Below are positions 1 to 5,911 of a stretch of 6,111 nt of DNA, in pieces. How positions within the stretch are numbered: the stretch's first letter is position 1; every line of letters starts with the position of its first letter. The stretch is from Desulfobacteraceae bacterium (GTDB lineage: Bacteria; Desulfobacterota; Desulfobacteria; Desulfobacterales; Desulfobacteraceae). The translations under genes and the position numbers were made by a program. Below the pieces are notes generated by a model that was given only the letters and a program-made list of their open reading frames with translations, was not told where the DNA came from and searched no databases. The stretch spans positions 1-6,111 of the forward strand of contig PIVQ01000457.1 in assembly GCA_003354055.1 (NCBI GenBank). Reading direction: 5' to 3'.

Positions 1-67
1 CTGTCCCGGCTTATTTCATAGAGGAAATAGGTTTTTATGCTTACCTAATTTTTAATGAGAGACATAG

Positions 68-262
68 CGACCGCCGGTCCGGATGTGATGTCCGGCCTGA
101 TTGAACAATTTTTTGCGTATCTAAAATTTGCTCCGAAAAATCCGTGAAACTGCGGTCCAGTGGGTCCTCATACAACACAGATTTTTTACTCCGCTGCATT
201 TAAGATCCGCTAAAAAATTGCAATCTAATGGCTCGGACATCACATCCGGACCTACCCGGTCG
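68..262. repeat. Long imperfect inverted repeat (fold-back, REPIN/MITE-like)
   Basis: Two arms of roughly 90 bases face each other about a centre near position 164. The core is a perfect 19-base inverted repeat: ggtccggatgtgatgtccg at 76-94 and its reverse complement at 234-252. Outside it, cgaccg at 68-73 is mirrored by cggtcg at 257-262. Inside it the arms remain alignable with small gaps: caatttttt at 106-114 is mirrored at 212-220, and aaaaatc-type tracts lie near 136-142 and 181-186. Each core can itself fold into a small hairpin (ccgga 79-83 with tccgg 91-95; cgga 234-237 with tccg 245-248; 7-base loops). This resembles paired inverted REP sequences or a small non-autonomous fold-back element. 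I see no transposase and no clear target-site duplication, and copy number is unknown. Confidence 0.7.
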
Positions 263-630
263 AGTAACCGTTGGCGGCCTTCATAATTCAGGGAGGGGAA
301 GTTTACAGAACTGATGAGGAGATATTGTAGCCTCTTGCGATACTTCTAAGGGGGTATCACATTCTTCATAAAGGTCTCTCCAAGTGGGGGGAGCTCCGCT
401 TTTGTCCAATTCTTTTCAAATGCGGTTGCTGAACCATGGGGCATTTTTCCTGTTGCAATTTGGAACAGAGTAGAGATACTCTACAACTCGGTTGACGGAT
501 TTGTTTCGATAAAATCTATTTCAGGGGTTCGAATAAATCTGAATTTACACAGGGAAAATATGCCTGTTTTCTACTCTAATATCAACTTATCAGGGCAAAT
601 TTTTCTGATAATAAATAGTTATGTGCTTGA
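263..630. other. Intergenic stretch without a convincing gene
   Basis: Both strands are broken by stops in most frames and no recognisable product emerges. The minus strand has one frame with unusually few stops (see findings), but it has no good start and runs into the inverted repeat, so I do not call a gene. The stretch contains a candidate promoter at 492-520 for the downstream small membrane-protein gene. Confidence 0.5.
492..520 (+). promoter_or_regulatory. Candidate sigma-70-type promoter for the small membrane-protein gene
   Basis: TTGACG at 492-497 (5 of 6 consensus bases) is followed after 17 bases by TCTATT at 515-520 (4 of 6). It lies about 120 bases upstream of the gene starting at 640. 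The spacing is right but the -10 box is mediocre, so it is only a candidate. Confidence 0.3.
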
Positions 631-639
631 GTGAAACTA

Positions 640-1074
640 ATGAAAAAACAATTTCGTGTTAATATCCGACTTAGATGGCTGGTAAATTTAATAGTCATTG
701 TCTTAACGGTTGAATCATTGCTGGATATTTATAAGTATGTTGTCCATAGCCCAATAATGCTATCTATGGAAGCCCTGTCTATTATTCTCGTCTGCAACTT
801 TGTTCTTATTGGCTGTTCTATTTATTTGAATAAGTTGAAATATGTCATCGGCGATGAGGAGTTAGTCATCAGGTGGGGTTTGGGGCGAGATAAGTATTAC
901 CAATTATCAAATACTTGCAAGATCAAAGAAATTTCCGGTCTTGTTTCATACGTAAAGGTCTACTTTAGCGAAAAAACAATGCCTGTTACATGTCTGGTTG
1001 ACAATCGTGAGGGATTTGTAGAAACCTTACAGGAAAGAAGTAAAAAATCTGGGGCGCAGGGTCTGCTTCTTTAG
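640..1074 (+). CDS. Small membrane protein with bacterial PH-like domain
   Basis: The product has 144 residues from the ATG at 640. I chose this over the in-frame GTG at 631 because the only ribosome-binding-like bases, GAG at 629-631, sit 8 bases before the ATG; nothing suitable precedes the GTG. The N-terminus is short and basic (MKKQFRVNIR), followed by two hydrophobic helices at about residues 13-31 and 43-63. After these, about 66-140 reads like the short bacterial PH-like domain of the DUF1200/bPH_4 type: a start like KYVIGDEELVIRWG, an IKEIS strand, and a C-terminal DNREGFVETLQERSK helix resembling the family's 'F...L..R' ending. Such proteins are membrane-anchored with a cytoplasmic domain of unknown role. 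The gene is visibly richer in A+T than deaD and the kinase, and it has no operon partner. The family call is from pattern memory and the function is unknown. Confidence 0.75.
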   Translation: MKKQFRVNIRLRWLVNLIVIVLTVESLLDIYKYVVHSPIMLSMEALSIILVCNFVLIGCSIYLNKLKYVIGDEELVIRWGLGRDKYYQLSNTCKIKEISGLVSYVKVYFSEKTMPVTCLVDNREGFVETLQERSKKSGAQGLLL

Positions 1075-1168
1075 ATTAGCATTAGTGCCTTTTCGACAGG
1101 GAAAATTAAAAATTAGGACATAACCATTCACTGGTGCGCAACGAAATTTAGACCATCTTAAAAACAGT

Positions 1169-1202
1169 GATAGCCGGGTTGCCCGGCCCGGTGGCAGCTA
1201 TC
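1169..1202. repeat. Nested GC-rich inverted repeat
   Basis: Outer arms gatagc (1169-1174) and gctatc (1197-1202) enclose a second hairpin, ccggg (1174-1178), loop ttg, cccgg (1182-1186), followed by another cccgg copy at 1187-1191 with one base unpaired. It lies 95 bases after the stop of the small membrane-protein gene. No T-run follows on either strand, so it is not a classical terminator. It could be a transcript-end structure or a decayed repeat. Confidence 0.4.
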
Positions 1203-1248
1203 TGAAATGAACTTGGATTTTATATAAAATAGTCGGATATGTTCCAGT

Positions 1249-1285
1249 CCGTATCCCCGTTTGGCGAAGCCCAACGGGGATACGG
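1249..1285 (-). terminator. Strong hairpin downstream of deaD, probable terminator
   Basis: ccgtatccccgtt at 1249-1261 pairs perfectly with aacggggatacgg at 1273-1285. After one mismatch, GG (1263-1264) pairs with CC (1270-1271) around a five-base loop, which reads CUUCG in the minus-strand transcript. The hairpin begins 23 bases after the deaD stop codon. There is no U-tract directly after it in either direction, so it may act as a bidirectional barrier or mRNA 3' end rather than a textbook Rho-independent terminator. Confidence 0.5.
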
Positions 1286-1308
1286 TCACGAGAGTCTGAT
1301 GGAAATTC

Positions 1309-3090
1309 TTAGGCCACTTTTGACATCTTCATCCCTGATTTGTCTGCCAGTGATATATCCATGGGTCTGGATCTGACCCAGGTCTTTTTTAAAAGACTAA
1401 AGACGTCTTTGGGCATGCCCGCGGGTAGGTCCACAACGGTAAAGTCCTTTTTAATGGTCACTCCTGAGATGAATTTGCTTTCAAGACCGGCTTCGTTGGA
1501 AATAGCGCCCACAATGTCTCTGGCGCTGACCCCGTGGGTGCGGCCCACTTCGATGCGATACCGGTCCATGCCTTTTTTCAGGGGGCGGGGGGCTTCGTCT
1601 TGAACAGGCTGCTTTTCTTTTCTGACCATTGGCTTGGGGGCTACTGGTTCTTGGGTCACAGGCTTTCTGGTCACAGGTTTTTTGGTCCGCTTCTCCATCC
1701 GTGGCTTTTTATCCTGCCTATCATTTTGAAACTTAGGGGCTGACTGTTGTTTTTGCGGCGCTTTTTTCTCAAGCAGAAAAGGGGTGTCGCCGTGGGCCAG
1801 TTTGCCTAAGGCCGCTGCAACAGCAGCCATGGGTACATCTTCTTCTTCGGCATAGGTGGTTACCAGATCCTGGAAAACATCCAGATCTTCTGATGACAAC
1901 GCCTGGGTAATGGCGGCTTTAAAGTCGGTTACCCGTTTTTTATTGATGGCCTTGTTGGAGGGCAGATGAATCTCTTCAATTTTCTGGCCGGTGGCCTTTT
2001 CAAGCTTTCTGATCATCCAGCGTTCTTTGGGATAGATGAGCATCAGGGCATCTCCTTTTCGGCCTGCCCTGCCGGTTCTGCCGATCCTGTGGATATAGGG
2101 CTCTGTCTTGCTCGGCATATCATAGTTGATGACATGGGAAATCCGGTCCACATCTAATCCACGGGCTGCCACATCGGTTGCTACCAGAATATCGATATGC
2201 CCGTTTTTCAGTCGGCTTACGGTTTTTTCCCTGGCACTCTGGGCCATGTCGCCGTTAAGGGCCTCTGCCTTGAACCCATGATCTTCAAGACTTTTACTTA
2301 CATCAAGGGTGGAGGATTTTGTTTTGACAAACACAATAACCCCGTCAAAGGTTGTGGCGTCAAGAATTCTTGGCAGGCCGGCAGCTTTGCTGCAGCCTTT
2401 TACCAGCCAGGACTTCTGGGAGATATTTTCAACTCCGATAGACTGGGAACGAAGGATAATCTCTTCGGGATTTTTAAGATGGGTCTGGGCGATTCTCCGG
2501 ATCGGTCCGGGCATTGTGGCGGAGAATAAAGCGGTCTGGGTCTTTTCCGGGGTCTGCTGAAAAATCCACTCCACATCATCAATAAATCCCATGTGGAGCA
2601 TTTCATCTGCCTCGTCCAATACCTTGCAGAATAAATGGGCCAGGGAGATGGTTTTTCGCTTCATATGGTCCATGAGTCTGCCCGGGGTGCCTACAATGAC
2701 ATGGACCCCCTGTTTAAGACGGTTTAACTGAATGCCGTAGCTTTGACCCCCGTATACCGGTAATACGGAAAGACCTTTCATGCCTCTGCCGTAGGTTTGA
2801 AATGCCTCTGCCACCTGGATGGCCAACTCCCGTGTGGGAGTCAGAATCAATACCTGGGGTTTTCTTAAGGTCAAATCAATTTTGGATAGTAGGGGCAGGG
2901 CAAAGGCAGCTGTTTTGCCGGTACCGGTTTTTGCCTGTCCGATAAGATCACTGCCCTGGGCCAGAAGGGGGATAGCCTTGGCCTGGATTGGGGTCGGGGT
3001 TTCATAACCGGCTGCGCGGACTGCTGACTGCACAACGGTGCTAAGGGGCATGTGTTCAAACCCGGTTTCGGGCGTTATATCTTGGGACAT
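1309..3090 (-). CDS. deaD: ATP-dependent DEAD-box RNA helicase, DeaD/CsdA type
   Basis: This cytoplasmic RNA helicase unwinds RNA duplexes; DeaD/CsdA relatives act in ribosome assembly and cold adaptation. The 593-residue product shows the whole motif set: Q-motif with F11 and Q36, Walker A AKTGTGKT (53-60), PTRELA (85-90), GG (114-115), TPGR (135-138), DEAD (159-162), SAT (190-192), ATDVAARGLDV (304-314) and HRIGRTGR (334-341). A DeaD-like region follows to about 450, then a Lys/Pro/Gln-rich linker (about 450-507) and a DbpA-type RNA-binding domain (about 508-580). Length and order fit DeaD (E. coli about 629 residues) better than RhlE or DbpA. The start is supported by AGGA at 3107-3104, a long 13 bases from the ATG. 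One oddity is Lys156 just before VLDEAD, where a hydrophobic strand residue is usual. The gene stands alone, with its own strong promoter, convergent to the small membrane-protein gene and divergent from the kinase operon. Confidence 0.96.
   Translation of the reverse strand: MSQDITPETGFEHMPLSTVVQSAVRAAGYETPTPIQAKAIPLLAQGSDLIGQAKTGTGKTAAFALPLLSKIDLTLRKPQVLILTPTRELAIQVAEAFQTYGRGMKGLSVLPVYGGQSYGIQLNRLKQGVHVIVGTPGRLMDHMKRKTISLAHLFCKVLDEADEMLHMGFIDDVEWIFQQTPEKTQTALFSATMPGPIRRIAQTHLKNPEEIILRSQSIGVENISQKSWLVKGCSKAAGLPRILDATTFDGVIVFVKTKSSTLDVSKSLEDHGFKAEALNGDMAQSAREKTVSRLKNGHIDILVATDVAARGLDVDRISHVINYDMPSKTEPYIHRIGRTGRAGRKGDALMLIYPKERWMIRKLEKATGQKIEEIHLPSNKAINKKRVTDFKAAITQALSSEDLDVFQDLVTTYAEEEDVPMAAVAAALGKLAHGDTPFLLEKKAPQKQQSAPKFQNDRQDKKPRMEKRTKKPVTRKPVTQEPVAPKPMVRKEKQPVQDEAPRPLKKGMDRYRIEVGRTHGVSARDIVGAISNEAGLESKFISGVTIKKDFTVVDLPAGMPKDVFSLLKKTWVRSRPMDISLADKSGMKMSKVA
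1654..1683. repeat. Short 15-bp tandem repeat inside the deaD linker
   Basis: ggtcacagg occurs at 1654-1662 and again at 1669-1677 in a 15-base period (two copies, the second diverging at its end). It encodes the repeated KPVT units (about residues 469-480) of the basic, proline-rich linker between the helicase core and the RNA-binding domain. Such low-complexity linkers vary in length by repeat gain and loss. Confidence 0.55.
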
Positions 3091-3121
3091 GGGGTGTTGG
3101 AAATCCTTATTGAAAAATTAA

Positions 3122-3148
3122 TCCGGCTTAGAATGGTGGTCTGCCGGA
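3122..3148 (-). promoter_or_regulatory. Hairpin in the deaD 5' leader
   Basis: tccggc (3122-3127) and gccgga (3143-3148) form a six-base-pair stem with a 15-base loop. If deaD starts from the promoter at 3171-3199, this lies in the roughly 75-base untranslated leader, upstream of the ribosome-binding site at 3107-3104. A leader structure would fit temperature- or auto-regulated deaD expression, but the stem is short and the role is inferred. Confidence 0.35.
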
Positions 3149-3170
3149 CGGAATGCACTAAAAAATATCT

Positions 3171-3199
3171 ATTATAGAGAAAATTTTATATTTTTGCAA
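3171..3199 (-). promoter_or_regulatory. Promoter of deaD
   Basis: On the minus strand TTGCAA (3199-3194) is followed by exactly 17 bases and then a perfect TATAAT (3176-3171), set in very AT-rich DNA. Transcription would start near 3164, leaving a leader of about 75 bases before the deaD ATG. This is the best-formed promoter in the window. Confidence 0.7.
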
Positions 3200-3232
3200 G
3201 AACTATTTGAAATTTTTATAGAAACTTGGAGG

Positions 3233-3276
3233 CTGTCTTAATTTGACAGGCGTCTGGACGGGGCCGGGTTTATGAT
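3233..3276 (+). promoter_or_regulatory. Candidate control region of the kinase operon
   Basis: A perfect TTGACA (3243-3248) sits inside a short inverted repeat, ctgtc (3233-3237) / gacag (3245-3249). A good -10-like TATGAT (3271-3276) follows, but the spacer is 22 bases, longer than the usual 16-18. No better paired -35 box is present for that -10. It could be an activator-dependent promoter or coincidence. It lies 24 bases upstream of the kinase start and about 70 bases upstream, on the opposite strand, of the deaD transcription start. Confidence 0.3.
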
Positions 3277-3300
3277 GTATTCTATCCGGCGGAAAGTTCA

Positions 3301-5559
3301 ATGGCACAGGCGGTCACAGAAGGAAAGGGTGTGGATCTTTTAACTTGGAATCTTGTTTACGGATGTTTATCGCTTTTTTCCGGTATGGGAAGTATCGGTC
3401 TTGCGGTCTATCTCGTTCATGACTGGCATAACAAAGGGGCCAGGCAACTGCTCTTTTTATTGGTTTGCTCGGGGGTATGGTCTGCGGGATACGGGTTGGA
3501 ACTGTTATGCCCGGATCTGACGGTCAAGCTCTGGTGGGTGAGGGTTGAGTATGTCGGGGCGGCCTACGTCGGGCTTATGCTGTTCCGGTTTGTTCTCATG
3601 GTAACAGGACCGTCAAAGATGCTTTCCGGGAAACTCGTTAAAGGGCTTTGGGTGATACCTGCCCTGGTGATCCTATCCGGATTTACCAATGAATGGCACC
3701 ATCTTCTCTGGAGGGATGCATGGCTGGTTGTCAACCCTAAGATTCAAGCGCTTCAATTTAACCGGGGACCTGCTTTTTTGCTCCATGTGACCTTTTCGTA
3801 TTCCTTGATTCTGATCTCTTTTGTTCTTCTTATCAAAAGTCTGATTTCATCCGTAGGGGCTCTCCGGATGCAGGTCATAGTCATGCTGCCGGGTATCATC
3901 CTGCCATGGATAGCCAACGGACTTTACCTCACAGGAATACCCGGGTTGTCTTATGTGGATTTGAGCCCGCTTGCCTTTATGGTCACCTGTATGGTCTTTG
4001 CCGTAGGGCTTTTTCGTTATCACCTGGTCAATCTGATTCCTCTGGCCCATGAGGCGGTTATGGACGGATTGGGGGATCCGGTTATTGTTCTCGATATGGA
4101 CGACCATCTTGTGGAGATCAACCAGGCATGCTTGGATTTGTCTGATCAGGATCGATTCGGGCGCATTCACATGACAAAAATATTTCCTGGGCTATATAAA
4201 GTGGTCAGCCGGTCCAGGGGAAAATATCCTTTGGAATTTCAGACCGCTCTGAATATCACCGGGAAAAGGCTGAGAGAGTGGCATCTTAGGATTTCTCCCC
4301 TATGGGGGCGACAAGGCCGGCAGAGCGGCTGGCTTGTGGTGTTGAGGGATATCACCGACCAGAATGAGGCGGAAAAGGAACTTCGTCATGCACGGAACTA
4401 TGTGAAAAGCATTATTAATTCCATGCCGTCCGTTATCATCGGCGTGGATCAGGGGGGCTTCGTCACCCAGTGGAACGAAGGTGCCGCCAAATTAACCGGT
4501 ATTCCCGAAGGCAGAACCCGGGGAAATAAACTAATCGATCTTTTTCCCCAGATTTCTCCCTATCTGCCGGACCTGGCCCATGCCATGGAGACCCGGCAGG
4601 TGAAGCGCCTGGAAAGGCAGACCATACGCATTGACACCGGAAGCGCTGAAGTCTGCGAGGATCAGGCACGGACCGTTATCGCTGATATTATTATTTTTCC
4701 GGTATCATCAAGGAAAACACCCGGTGCGGTGATCCGGGTGGATGATATCAGTGATCAGGTCAAAATTCAGGAAATGATGGTTCAATCGGAGAAAATGATG
4801 TCCGTCGGCGGCCTGGCAGCAGGGATGGCCCATGAGATCAACAATCCGCTGGCCGGGATGATCCAGAATATCCAGGTCATACGGAATCGGTTGTCCAAAC
4901 CCCTCCCGGCAAATCTTGAGGTTGCTGAAAAGCACGGCATTGATCTGGATAGTCTTCAAAACTATATGGAAGACCGGAACCTTTTTTATATGATGGACCA
5001 GGCGGTTGAAGTTGGGGACAGGGCTGCGAAAATCGTGGATAATATGCTGTCCTTCAGTCGCAAACACGACAGCAGCAGATCCAGCCATTCCATTCCGGAT
5101 ATGGTGGATGCCACCCTCTCGCTGCTGGAAAATGATTACAACCTGAGAAAACATTACGATTTCAGGACGGTGGAGATTATTAAAACCGGCCGGGAAACAC
5201 TTCCTCTGGTACCCTGTGAAAAGAGCAAAATTCAGCAGGTATTGTTTAATATCTTGAAAAACGGAACCCAGGCCATGGCCTTGGACCATTCTAAACAGCC
5301 GCAGTTTCGGATCCGGTATTTTGCAGAAAATGATATGGCCGGGGTTGAGATCAGCGACAATGGGCCCGGTATCACGGAATCGGTCCGAAAACGGATATTT
5401 GAACCCTTTTTTACCACTAAACCCGTGGGGATGGGAACCGGACTCGGGCTTTCCGTGTCCTATTTTATCATAGTGGAAAATCATAAAGGGGAATTGAGTG
5501 TGGCGGCAGGATCGGGAAAAGGAGCCACATTTACCATTAAGCTTCCAATAAAAGGATAA
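3301..5559 (+). CDS. Membrane sensor histidine kinase (7TM-PAS-PAS-HisKA-HATPase)
   Basis: The 752-residue inner-membrane kinase would autophosphorylate on His in response to a signal sensed by its membrane or PAS domains. Seven hydrophobic helices span about residues 17-241 and match the N-terminal 7TM module of histidine kinases, including FTNEWHHLLW (128-137) and the exit motif RYHLVNLIP (239-247). PAS domain 1 covers about 251-355, ending at DITD, and PAS 2 about 364-485, ending at DDISD. The HisKA H-box has GMAHEINNPL with His511. The catalytic domain has N-box Asn654, G1 DNGPG (686-690), F-box FEPFFTTK (700-707) and G2 GMGTGLGL (710-717), so all key residues are present. About 74 residues separate His511 from the FSRK helix, longer than usual, implying an extended dimerisation hairpin. 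There is no receiver domain. GGAAAG at 3291-3296 precedes the ATG. It is coupled to the next gene. The signal and the phospho-acceptor are unknown. Confidence 0.93.
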   Translation: MAQAVTEGKGVDLLTWNLVYGCLSLFSGMGSIGLAVYLVHDWHNKGARQLLFLLVCSGVWSAGYGLELLCPDLTVKLWWVRVEYVGAAYVGLMLFRFVLMVTGPSKMLSGKLVKGLWVIPALVILSGFTNEWHHLLWRDAWLVVNPKIQALQFNRGPAFLLHVTFSYSLILISFVLLIKSLISSVGALRMQVIVMLPGIILPWIANGLYLTGIPGLSYVDLSPLAFMVTCMVFAVGLFRYHLVNLIPLAHEAVMDGLGDPVIVLDMDDHLVEINQACLDLSDQDRFGRIHMTKIFPGLYKVVSRSRGKYPLEFQTALNITGKRLREWHLRISPLWGRQGRQSGWLVVLRDITDQNEAEKELRHARNYVKSIINSMPSVIIGVDQGGFVTQWNEGAAKLTGIPEGRTRGNKLIDLFPQISPYLPDLAHAMETRQVKRLERQTIRIDTGSAEVCEDQARTVIADIIIFPVSSRKTPGAVIRVDDISDQVKIQEMMVQSEKMMSVGGLAAGMAHEINNPLAGMIQNIQVIRNRLSKPLPANLEVAEKHGIDLDSLQNYMEDRNLFYMMDQAVEVGDRAAKIVDNMLSFSRKHDSSRSSHSIPDMVDATLSLLENDYNLRKHYDFRTVEIIKTGRETLPLVPCEKSKIQQVLFNILKNGTQAMALDHSKQPQFRIRYFAENDMAGVEISDNGPGITESVRKRIFEPFFTTKPVGMGTGLGLSVSYFIIVENHKGELSVAAGSGKGATFTIKLPIKG

Positions 5560-5561
5560 AC

Positions 5562-5897
5562 TTGAAAGAACTTAAAATAAACATCAGTAAGGATTACAAT
5601 AAAATTCTCGGCGGTCGTGAAAAAGTGATCTCCGAGTTTTCAGGCGAAGACTTCAGGGAACGTTTCTTTGATGAAGGCTTTAAGGTCTACGATAAGATAA
5701 CCATAGAACTGGATGGGGTCTTAGGCTACCCCTGGGACTTTCTGGATGAAGTCTTCGGCACCATGGCCAGACGCCACGGGCCGGAAGAAGTCTGGGAGAA
5801 ATTAAACCTGGTCTCTCAGCATTCTGCCCATGTTGTGGAGAAAATAACTTATATTATTGATCATAGTAAAAAAGAATCCGAATTAAAAAAAAGGTGA
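5562..5897 (+). CDS. STAS-like DUF4325 domain protein
   Basis: The product is a small soluble protein of 111 residues covering a single STAS-like (DUF4325) domain. Family features are an N-terminal INISKDYNKILGGR stretch (6-19), SGEDFRERF (27-35), the strand ITIELDG (46-52), the helix start FLDEVFG (60-66) and a C-terminal helix-rich part. STAS folds of anti-sigma antagonists bind ATPase-type kinases; DUF4325 itself has no firmly established function that I know of. Where I recall family members reading GYxSSF, this one reads GYPWDF (55-60), replacing a possible phospho-serine by Asp59. The start is TTG, chosen because AAAGGA at 5551-5556, within the kinase's last codons, lies 5 bases upstream and no ATG is available. 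Only 2 bases separate it from the kinase stop, so the two are translationally coupled. The gene ends in an A8 run (5885-5892). Confidence 0.85.
   Translation: MKELKINISKDYNKILGGREKVISEFSGEDFRERFFDEGFKVYDKITIELDGVLGYPWDFLDEVFGTMARRHGPEEVWEKLNLVSQHSAHVVEKITYIIDHSKKESELKKR
5885..5892 (+). promoter_or_regulatory. A8 run, possible -1 frameshift site
   Basis: In the frame of the STAS-like gene the bases read tt[A AAA AAA] AGG TGA, a canonical X_XXY_YYZ slippery heptamer at 5885-5891. A -1 shift would bypass the stop at 5895-5897 and read through 5891-5911 without a stop into the ATG at 5912, in frame with the next gene. I see no upstream Shine-Dalgarno-like stimulator or obvious downstream hairpin. 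The run may be incidental. Confidence 0.25.
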
Positions 5898-5911
5898 CTC
5901 AGGAGGCTATT

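Noticed and set aside
12..53. Small overlapping hairpins (tatttc/gaaata and taggt/accta) followed by T-rich bases, as a terminator of an upstream gene
   Set aside because: The stems are only 5-6 AT-rich base pairs, mutually exclusive, and no upstream gene is visible to terminate.
121..573. Pyrrolysine readthrough as the reason for the amber-only stops
   Set aside because: Some Desulfobacteraceae do encode pyrrolysine, but nothing here resembles a methylamine methyltransferase, and three or four TAGs in a short frame crossing a repeat are better explained by non-coding DNA or decay.
631..639. GTG at 631 as the start of the membrane PH-like protein
   Set aside because: No ribosome-binding-like sequence precedes it, whereas GAG at 629-631 is well placed for the ATG at 640. 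The GTG cannot be strictly excluded.
1217..1230. Perfect 14-bp palindrome attttatataaaat
   Set aside because: It is composed almost only of A and T in an AT-rich spacer, with no nearby promoter. Chance is sufficient.
2197..2529. 110-codon plus-strand frame, and several shorter ones, within deaD
   Set aside because: They lie antisense to a gene with full DEAD-box motifs and have no recognisable product.
3847..4170. 107-codon minus-strand frame within the kinase
   Set aside because: It is antisense to the 7TM/PAS1 part of the kinase and has no supporting features.
4708..5484. 258-codon open frame on the minus strand
   Set aside because: It is a shadow of the kinase's HisKA/HATPase region, whose motifs are complete on the plus strand. 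The antisense translation shows no domain, signal or good ribosome-binding site.
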